Source of the DNA: CAZFLM01 sp964519955
Lineage (GTDB): Bacteria; Armatimonadota; Chthonomonadetes; Chthonomonadales; CAJBBX01
Reading direction: 5' to 3'
Assembly (NCBI GenBank): GCA_964519955.1
Contig: CAZFLM010000082.1
Span: forward strand, 1 to 27,554
Length of the DNA stretch: 27,554 nucleotides
The translations under genes and the position numbers were made by a program. This document shows positions 22,565 to 27,554 of this stretch, piece after piece (within the stretch, counting starts at the first letter, position 1; every line of letters starts with the position of its first letter). The notes beneath the pieces were generated by a model. The model was given only the letters and a program-made list of their open reading frames with translations, was not told the origin of the DNA and ran no database searches.

Positions 22565-23431
22565 TGAGCGCCTCGCCAGGTACGCCCCCGCCGCGATCAT
22601 CGCCGCACCCGGAACCAGGCCCGGGCTCAGTGCCTGGCGGAAGACCGCACAGACGAGCAGCGAGCCGGTGACGGGGATGGAGAAGGAGAGCGCCGCGATG
22701 AGTTGCGTGGGCCCCTTCTTGACGCCGATCTCCCACCAATAGTAGGCCAGCCCAACGGGCCCGACGCCGCAGAAGACCGTCCACGCCAGCGCGCTCGCCG
22801 GAGCGTGAGCCAGGTTGCCCCACTCGCCCCGCAGCGCCGCGATCAGCCCGGCCAGCACCGCGCAGATGGCGAACTGCACGTTCGACGCGTTGCACTCCTC
22901 CGGCACGCGCCAGTGCTTGAGCACCACGCTGTACGCCGCCCACAGCACCGCCGCGATCAGCGCCAATCCATGCGCCGCCATGTCGGCTGGCCGCTGCGTC
23001 AGCGCCTCTAGTCCCCGCGCTACGACCACGCCGCCGAACCCGAGCAGCGCCCCCAGGATGGCCAGCCTCGCGTCGGCCCGCTCCCGCAGCAGCGCCAGCC
23101 CGATCAGCACCATCAGGATCGGCCACAGGTAGTTGACCAGCGCCACCTGCGCCAGGTCCTGGTCGCGGGCGATGCCGAACGCCGTCACCAGCAGCAGGCT
23201 GTAGACGACGATGCCCAGGAACCCGGCCGCCCACACGCGCCCCGGCATCGACACCAACTCGCGCACCGTGCCGCCGCCGCGAACGTGCGCCAGCGTGCCG
23301 CTGATGCTGCCGAGCAGGCAGATGCACGACATGAACGCCATCGGCCCCAGCGCCCGGCTCCCCACCGAGAAGCACACAGCCGAGCACGACCACAACAAGA
23401 TCGCCGCCACGGCACACCACAGCGGCCTCAA
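22520..23431 (-). CDS. EamA/DMT-family exporter, YddG-like
   Basis: A 303-residue, ten-helix drug/metabolite transporter. Features shared with the aromatic amino-acid exporter YddG are VNYLWPILMVL, LIAAVLWAAYSVVLKHW and GLAYYWWEIGVKKGP, and the sequence shows the two-repeat EamA layout. Substrate is not determinable. The TTG at 23431 is preferred because AAGGGG lies five bases upstream and the first helix (PLWCAVAAILLWSCSAVCF) follows directly; a GTG at 23488 would place the first dozen residues inside an R2 repeat and has no ribosome site. The last ten or so residues and the TAA lie in another R2 copy, so the original C-terminus has probably been replaced. Start remains uncertain. Confidence 0.83.
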   Translation of the reverse strand: MRPLWCAVAAILLWSCSAVCFSVGSRALGPMAFMSCICLLGSISGTLAHVRGGGTVRELVSMPGRVWAAGFLGIVVYSLLLVTAFGIARDQDLAQVALVNYLWPILMVLIGLALLRERADARLAILGALLGFGGVVVARGLEALTQRPADMAAHGLALIAAVLWAAYSVVLKHWRVPEECNASNVQFAICAVLAGLIAALRGEWGNLAHAPASALAWTVFCGVGPVGLAYYWWEIGVKKGPTQLIAALSFSIPVTGSLLVCAVFRQALSPGLVPGAAMIAAGAYLARRSTAEMQPQMDTGEHG

Positions 23432-23463
23432 ACCACACCCCTTGCCAAGACAGCCCCCCGAAA

Positions 23464-23543
23464 CGGAACCGCAGATGAACGCAGACACACGCCGATAACG
23501 TCAAACGTTACCACAGATGAACACCGAGGAACACCGATCACGG
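23464..23543 (-). repeat. R2 repeat, copy 2
   Basis: Inverted relative to copy 1: ACCGCAGATGAACGCAGACA, then CCACAGATGAACACCGAGG. On the minus strand it follows the R1 copy at 23583-23696, as R2 follows R1 after other genes. It separates the RraA-like stop from the exporter start. Confidence 0.7.
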
Positions 23544-23548
23544 CGGGA

Positions 23549-23579
23549 TGAGCGGCGCGGTCGGCACGGAGGCCGACCC
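23549..23579 (-). repeat. R3-type palindromic element
   Basis: GGTCGGCACGGAGGCCGACC is an imperfect palindrome related to R3 and to the R4-inverted copy at 15806-15846. It stands between R1 and R2 copies, as another R3 does near 27402. Confidence 0.5.
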
Positions 23580-23582
23580 TCC

Positions 23583-23696
23583 AGTCCCAAGTCCGCCGCG
23601 CAACGCGGCCAGCCCCCAGCACCCAGCCCCAACCCCCAAGTCCCAAGTCCGCCGCAACAAGCCCCCAGCCCCAACCCCCAAGTCCCAAGTCCCGCG
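23583..23696 (-). repeat. R1 G-rich heptad repeat, double copy, after the RraA-like gene
   Basis: C-rich on the plus strand and therefore G-rich on the minus, coding, strand. Two units (CCCCAACCCCCAAGTCCCAA in each) are separated by a short hairpin. GCCGCG...CGCGGC with a three-base loop lies nearby on the same element. It directly abuts the stop codon at 23697. Confidence 0.75.
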
Positions 23697-24464
23697 CTAC
23701 AGCACCCCGAACACCCGGTAGACCTCGTCGATCGGCATGCCGGCGGCGAGCTGCTCGCGCTCTTCGTTCTCCTTCTCGAACGTGGCCTCGACGCGCAGCA
23801 GCACCTCGTCCACCAGGTCCTTGGGGATGAGCTGCACGCCGTCGTTGTCGCCGAAGATGAAGTCGCCAGGCCGCACCGTCACGTAGTGGGTGAGGTGGCC
23901 CGGGAGGTAGATGGACGTGTTCACCTCGGTGATCACCCAGCCGCCGAACGCGTTGGGGCGCGTGCCGAACGAGAAGAGCGGGAAGTCCGCCATCTTCAGC
24001 ACGTACTGCGTGTCGCGGCAGTTGCCGGCCAGCAGCATCCCCCGGCAGCCGTGGGCGTACGCGAGCTGGCAGCTCATCTCGCCGAACTGCGCGGGCTGCA
24101 TGTCGCCGCCGCAGTCGAAGCAGAGGATGCACCCCGCCTCGGCGGCGTCCACCGCGCGCATCATGCGCTTCTGCGGATGACCGCCCTCCGCCTCCCAGCG
24201 CGCCTCCAGCGCCTTCTGCTCCTCCGGCGGTCGCTGCTCCACCAGCGAGTGCAGCTTGATCGGCAGCGCGCGCCCCACGAGCTGCATCCCCTGGCGCAGC
24301 GCCTTGAACCGGTCCGAGAACACAGTGTCGCGCACCCCCAGGCTCGCCAGCGCGTCCGATACCGAGCCGCCATAGCCCGCGCGGCGGTACCGCTCGATGC
24401 GCTCCAGGTCGGTAATGTCCAGGTGGCGCACCTCCGCGCCGGCCGGCGTTGCCTCGATCGACAT
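23697..24464 (-). CDS. RraA-like aldolase / decarboxylase
   Basis: A 255-residue protein of the RraA/HMG-aldolase fold. QFGEMSCQLAYAHGCRGML (126-144) and GNCRDTQ with the conserved Arg150-Asp151 pair match the family's active site. FPLFSFGTRPNA follows as in RraA proteins. In this fold, enzymes typically cleave or decarboxylate pyruvate-derived hydroxy acids; few members are true RNase E inhibitors. A segment near 75-103 (EQRPPEEQKALEARWEAEG) looks like an insertion relative to short RraA proteins. The ATG at 24464 follows GGGGA at a suitable distance. It is divergent from an enolase-superfamily gene, so a role in sugar-acid breakdown is likely. Confidence 0.82.
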   Translation of the reverse strand: MSIEATPAGAEVRHLDITDLERIERYRRAGYGGSVSDALASLGVRDTVFSDRFKALRQGMQLVGRALPIKLHSLVEQRPPEEQKALEARWEAEGGHPQKRMMRAVDAAEAGCILCFDCGGDMQPAQFGEMSCQLAYAHGCRGMLLAGNCRDTQYVLKMADFPLFSFGTRPNAFGGWVITEVNTSIYLPGHLTHYVTVRPGDFIFGDNDGVQLIPKDLVDEVLLRVEATFEKENEEREQLAAGMPIDEVYRVFGVL

Positions 24465-24565
24465 GGCAGATCCCCACTCTCCACAGGGTGCGCGGCCATC
24501 TGACCGCATTGTCAGAGGGATTCGGCGCACCGGGACCGAACCCCTCTGCAACACGGGCGATCGGA

Positions 24566-24676
24566 CGATGGAGAGTGGCGCTCCGTCGCCACCGCTTGCC
24601 CCACCGGACGCCGCGCCGGCCACGCCCACCGGACCGGTACAGCGTCGTGGTGGGATGGGCGTCCCTGCCCGTCCAG
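24566..24676 (+). repeat. R3 and R4 repeats in the divergent gap
   Basis: The 315-base gap 24465-24779 has no gene. It holds R3 (24570-24596, core GTGGCGCTCCGTCGCCACCG) and R4 (24640-24676, core GGTGGGATGGGCGTCCCTG), in the order seen at 15953-16014. R4 folds with GGGC pairing to GCCC. No clear promoter was found for either divergent gene. Confidence 0.65.
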
Positions 24677-24779
24677 AGCAGAGCACCGATCGCGCCCGTC
24701 CGCGAGGACGACGGGCCGAAGGCAACACTGCCGGTGGCTCGACACCGCCGGACCGCAACACGCGCCAGGAGCGCCAACC

Positions 24780-26006
24780 ATGCCCAAGCCGCCGAGGATC
24801 ACCGATCTGCGCGTCGCCGTCGTGGGCCGCGCGCCCATGACCTGCCCCCTCATCCGCATCGACACCGACCAGGGCGTCTACGGCCTCGGCGAGGTGCGCG
24901 ACGGCGCCAGCCCCACCTACGCGCTGACGCTCAAGAGCCGCCTGCTGGGCGAGGACCCGCGCGACGTCGACCGCCTCTTCCGCAAGATCAAGCAGTTCGG
25001 CCACCATGCGCGACAGGCCGGCGGCGTGTGCGCGGTCGAGATGGCGCTCTGGGACATCGTCGGCAAGCTCTACGAGGCGCCTGTCTGGCAGCTTCTCGGC
25101 GGCAAGTTCCGCGACCGCGTCCGCATCTACTGCGACACCGAGATGGACCGCGACCCGATGGTCACCGCGGCGCAGCTCCAGGACCGCATCGCGCGCGGCT
25201 TCACGTTCCTCAAGATGGACCTGGGCATCGGCCTGCTCGACGGCATCCCCGGCGCGCTCACCAAGCCGCTCGACCTCACGCCCGGCGAGGCGTTCCGAAC
25301 GCAGCACATGTTCACCGGCATCGAGGTCAGCCAGAAGGGCATCGACATCCTCGCAGAGCATGTGAAGGCCATCCGCGACGCCGTCGGCTACGACGTGCCG
25401 CTCGCCACGGACCACTTCGGCCACATCGGCGTGAACTCGTGCATCCGCCTGGGCAAGGCGCTGGAGCCCTACAACCTGGCGTGGCTCGAGGACCTCATCC
25501 CGTGGCAGTGCACCGACCTCTGGCGCCGCATCACCGATGCGGTCCACCTGCCCACCGCCACGGGCGAGGACATCTACCTCAAGGAGCCGTTCGTCGAGCT
25601 GTGCCGGAACCACGCGGTGGACATCATCCACCCGGACCTGGCGTCCTCCGGCGGCATCTTGGAGACGAAGAAGATCGGCGACCTGGCGCAGGAGTACGGC
25701 GTGCCCATGGCGATGCACTTTGCCGGCACCCCGGTCGCGTGCATGGCCTCGGTCCACTGCGCCGCCGCGACCGGGAACTTCCTGGCGCTGGAGAACCACT
25801 CCGTCGACGTGCCCTGGTGGGACGATCTGGTCGTCGGCATCGACAAGCCGATCGTGAAGGACGGCTACATCCAGGTGCCCGACGCGCCCGGCCTCGGCGT
25901 CACCCTGAACGACGACGTGGTCCAGCAGCACCTGGCCACCCCCGGCTACTTCGCCCCCACGCCGGAATGGGACACCGAGCGCTCGTGGGACAGGCTGTGG
26001 AGCTGA
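24780..26006 (+). CDS. Mandelate racemase / muconate lactonizing enzyme family dehydratase
   Basis: A 408-residue enolase-superfamily enzyme. Metal ligands are Asp211 (ATDHFG), Glu237 (WLEDLIP) and Glu263 (TGEDIY), each closing a barrel strand. Lys145 in FLKMDLG is the candidate base on strand 2, and His313 (MAMHFAG) the candidate on strand 7. The N-terminal cap (RIDTDQGVYGLGEV) and VEMALWDIVGK are typical. Such enzymes remove a proton next to a carboxylate and often dehydrate sugar acids; the exact substrate cannot be read here. CCAGGAG (24765-24771) supports the ATG. Next to an RraA-like aldolase, it fits a dehydration-then-cleavage path. Confidence 0.92.
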   Translation: MPKPPRITDLRVAVVGRAPMTCPLIRIDTDQGVYGLGEVRDGASPTYALTLKSRLLGEDPRDVDRLFRKIKQFGHHARQAGGVCAVEMALWDIVGKLYEAPVWQLLGGKFRDRVRIYCDTEMDRDPMVTAAQLQDRIARGFTFLKMDLGIGLLDGIPGALTKPLDLTPGEAFRTQHMFTGIEVSQKGIDILAEHVKAIRDAVGYDVPLATDHFGHIGVNSCIRLGKALEPYNLAWLEDLIPWQCTDLWRRITDAVHLPTATGEDIYLKEPFVELCRNHAVDIIHPDLASSGGILETKKIGDLAQEYGVPMAMHFAGTPVACMASVHCAAATGNFLALENHSVDVPWWDDLVVGIDKPIVKDGYIQVPDAPGLGVTLNDDVVQQHLATPGYFAPTPEWDTERSWDRLWS

Positions 26007-26010
26007 AGGG

Positions 26011-26083
26011 CGGGTGTCGGGGGCTGGGGATTGGGGGCTGGCCGGCCTTGCGGCGGGACTTGGGACTTGGGGACTGGGGCAGG
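26011..26083 (+). repeat. R1 G-rich heptad repeat after the dehydratase gene
   Basis: Starts about five bases after the stop. Two G-rich arms (GGGGGCTGGGGATTGGGGGC and GGGACTTGGGACTTGGGGAC) are joined by a GCCG...CGGC stem. G-rich on the coding strand. Confidence 0.75.
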
Positions 26084-26120
26084 CAGCCTAAGCGCGCGTC
26101 ATCGCCGACACCATCCGCCT

Positions 26121-26270
26121 TTGTCGTGATCTGCGCCCATCGGCGTGCATCTGCGGTTCCATAGGGCCGTTGGTGTCATCCCTGTTAATCGGTGTCCATC
26201 GGTGGACCCAAACGCCGTTGCCGTTGTCGTTGTCGTGATCTGCGTCCATCGGCGTGCATCTGCGGTTCCA
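26121..26270 (+). repeat. R2 repeat, one full and one partial tandem copy
   Basis: First copy 26121-26217 has both halves (GCATCTGCGGTTCC; ATCGGTGTCCATCGGTGG). The second, 26218-26270, has only the first half (ATCTGCGTCCATCGGCGTGC) and ends exactly where the AAAGGA ribosome site of the next gene begins. The 277-base gap 26007-26283 is almost wholly repeat. Confidence 0.78.
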
Positions 26271-26283
26271 AAAGGACCCCAAA

Positions 26284-27336
26284 GTGAACGATCGAGAGAA
26301 CTGGCTGCGCACCGTCGAGTTCCGCAGCCCGCAGTGGATCCCGTGCAGCGTCGGGTTCGCCCCGCTCACGTGGAACGTGCACCGCGAGGCGCTGGAGGAC
26401 GTCGTCCTGCGCCATCCGAAGCTCTTCGGCGCCTACCGGAAGGGCAGCGTGCCCTTCGGCGAGTACCACAACGTGTACCGCCAGGGCGAGCCGTACCGCG
26501 ACAACTGGGGCTGCGTGTGGGAGAACGCCGTCGGCGGGCTGGAGGGGCAGGTCGTGGGCCATCCGCTCGCGGACTGGGACGCCCTGCGCACGTGGCGCCC
26601 GCCGGACCCGGCAACCCACTCGGAGCGCGGCGAGCGCGACTGGCGCGCGATCGAAGAGAGCGTCAAGGCGACGCGGGAGGCCGGCGGCCTGATCTGGGGC
26701 GACGGGGAGCGGCTCTTTGACCGCCTCTACTTCCTGCGCGGCTTCGACAACCTGATGGTCGACATCGCCACGGACGACCCGCACCTCGGCCTGCTCATCG
26801 AGATGCTGCTCGACTACGAGATGCGCCTTGTGAAGCGGTGGCTCGACCTCGGCGCGGACGTCGTCGGCTTCCACACGGACATCGGCGCGCAGCGGTCCCT
26901 CATGATCAGCCCGGCCAAGTTCCGCAGGCACATCAAGCCGCTCTTCGCGGAGCTGTTCGGCCTGTGCAGGCACGGCGGCGCGCACGTGTACCTGTCGTCG
27001 GATGGGCACCTGCTGGAGATCGTGGATGACCTGATCGAGATCGGCGTCTCGGTCCACGACCCGCAGTTCCGCGCCAACACGCTCGACGGTATCGTGGCCC
27101 ACTACAAGGGCAGGCTCTGTGCCAACGTGGACCTCGACCGTCAGATGTTCGCCTTCTGCGAGCCCGAGGAGATCCACGCCCAGGTCCGCGAAACGATCGA
27201 GCGCATGGGCTCACCGGAGGGCGGCCTCATGCTCAGCGGCTCCGTCTGGGACGCCAACACGCCCATCGGGAACATCGAAGCCCTCTGCGCCGCGCTGGAG
27301 GAGTACGGCCTGGCGGGGAGACCGGGGGCTGGGTGA
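26284..27336 (+). CDS. Uroporphyrinogen decarboxylase-family (UroD-like) protein
   Basis: A 350-residue UroD-fold protein of the divergent group common in environmental bacteria, probably not the haem enzyme. It opens with NDRENWLRTVEFRSPQWIP (the usual N-R-x-R-x-x-x opening of the family). Later come VGFHTDIGAQRSLMISPAKF (near 195-213), the strand HVYLSSDGHLLEIVDDLIEI (about 234-252), where HSCG is usual, and VHDPQ (near 257-261). Some relatives transfer methyl groups to or from corrinoids; the substrate is unknown. The GTG at 26284 follows AAAGGA at seven bases; an ATG at 26254 lies in the R2 repeat and is rejected. The C-terminal few residues and stop codon fall in an R1 repeat. It neighbours sugar-acid genes. 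Confidence 0.82.
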   Translation: MNDRENWLRTVEFRSPQWIPCSVGFAPLTWNVHREALEDVVLRHPKLFGAYRKGSVPFGEYHNVYRQGEPYRDNWGCVWENAVGGLEGQVVGHPLADWDALRTWRPPDPATHSERGERDWRAIEESVKATREAGGLIWGDGERLFDRLYFLRGFDNLMVDIATDDPHLGLLIEMLLDYEMRLVKRWLDLGADVVGFHTDIGAQRSLMISPAKFRRHIKPLFAELFGLCRHGGAHVYLSSDGHLLEIVDDLIEIGVSVHDPQFRANTLDGIVAHYKGRLCANVDLDRQMFAFCEPEEIHAQVRETIERMGSPEGGLMLSGSVWDANTPIGNIEALCAALEEYGLAGRPGAG

Positions 27337-27398
27337 CGGGGGCTGGGTGCTGGCCGCGTTCCGCGGCGGACTTGGGACTTGGGGGTTGGGGCTGGGGC
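27316..27398 (+). repeat. R1 G-rich repeat spanning the UroD-like stop codon
   Basis: GGGGGCTGGGTGACGGGGGC carries the stop codon. A stem GCCGCG-TTC-CGCGGC follows, then GGACTTGGGACTTGGGGGTT. Coding-strand orientation, as with the other R1 copies. Confidence 0.78.
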
Positions 27399-27401
27399 AG
27401 A

Positions 27402-27427
27402 GCGGTGGCGACGGAGCGCCACCCTCC
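27402..27427 (-). repeat. R3 repeat between R1 and R2
   Basis: GGTGGCGACGGAGCGCCACC is the inverse complement of the R3 cores at 15953-15980 and 24570-24596 and is itself partly palindromic (GGTGGCG...CGCCACC). Confidence 0.6.
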
Positions 27428-27460
27428 AGACTCGGTCGCGCATCGGCCCACGCCTGTCCT

Positions 27461-27554
27461 TGTCATCTGCGTCCATCCGCGTCCATCTGCGGTTGTATGG
27501 GCCGTTGCCGTTATCGCTGTTCATCGGTGTCCATCGGTGGTTCCAGAAGCCGTT
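27461..27554 (+). repeat. R2 repeat, copy 4, running to the window end
   Basis: Both halves are present: ATCTGCGTCCATCCGCGTCC with CATCTGCGGTTG, then ATCGGTGTCCATCGGTGG. The window ends inside or just after it. Together with R1 and R3 it fills the 218 bases after the UroD-like gene, and no other gene is seen there. Confidence 0.75.

Noticed and set aside
23432..23488. GTG at 23488 as start of the exporter
   Set aside because: It would make the N-terminus from R2 repeat sequence and lacks a ribosome site; TTG at 23431 is preceded by AAGGGG. Not excluded.
23583..23696. Possible CRISPR array from repeated CCCCAAGTCCCAAGT words
   Set aside because: Short G/C-rich heptads without constant-length repeats and unique spacers, and no cas genes nearby.
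24465..25931. Upstream extension of the RraA-like minus-strand frame
   Set aside because: Runs through the divergent dehydratase gene; the ATG at 24464 has a suitable ribosome site.
26254..26283. ATG at 26254 as start of the UroD-like gene
   Set aside because: It lies inside the R2 repeat; GTG at 26284 has AAAGGA at the right distance and gives the family's usual N-terminus.

Overview
GC-rich window (roughly two-thirds G+C by eye) from a free-living bacterium. It carries prepilin-type proteins with an N-terminal cleavage/methylation-like signal, an efp-accB-accC neighbourhood, an actinobacterial Sdh1-like succinate dehydrogenase, carbohydrate and sugar-acid genes, and many dispersed intergenic repeats. 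This mix best fits an uncultured lineage such as Armatimonadota; Chloroflexota, Planctomycetota or Hydrogenedentota cannot be excluded. No rRNA, tRNA, CRISPR array, transposase or phage gene was seen.

Layout. (1) 300-5451, plus strand: sdhC, sdhA and sdhB, split between sdhA and sdhB by two tightly packed genes: an ABC/OLD-like AAA ATPase and a small TOPRIM-like (DUF3226-like) protein. Such pairs resemble nuclease or defence modules. A strong hairpin ends the block at 5475-5517. (2) 5536-9136, minus strand: four pilin-like genes (two PilX-like paralogues, then PilV-like and PilW-like), a minor-pilin or pseudopilin operon. (3) 9374-11284: a secreted two-domain glycosidase (GH5-like barrel plus GH43-like propeller). 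(4) 11409-15673: an extended -10 promoter followed by efp, a Cys-rich six-helix membrane protein of unknown function, accB, a pilin-like protein and accC. (5) 16031-17284: secreted SpoIID/LytB-like protein, converging on a two-gene minus-strand cassette (75-residue acidic protein plus small retropepsin). (6) 17922-20416: promoter, solute-binding lipoprotein and an alpha/beta hydrolase. (7) 20773-22348: zinc-ribbon PH-like protein and M48 metalloprotease. (8) 22520-27336: YddG-like exporter, RraA-like aldolase, enolase-superfamily dehydratase and a UroD-like protein.

The right third (20.4-27.5 kb) is permeated by repeats. A G-rich heptad element (R1) follows the stop codon of five genes in the same orientation as the gene. 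In four of the five it is followed by a second element (R2). Two further palindromic families (R3, R4) also occur. Two genes end inside repeat copies.

The most interesting observations are the ATPase/TOPRIM pair inside the sdh operon, the polarised 3'-end repeats, the retropepsin cassette, and the Cys-rich membrane protein and pilin-like protein embedded among efp and the acetyl-CoA carboxylase genes. All functions are inferred from sequence motifs read by eye; no database search was run.
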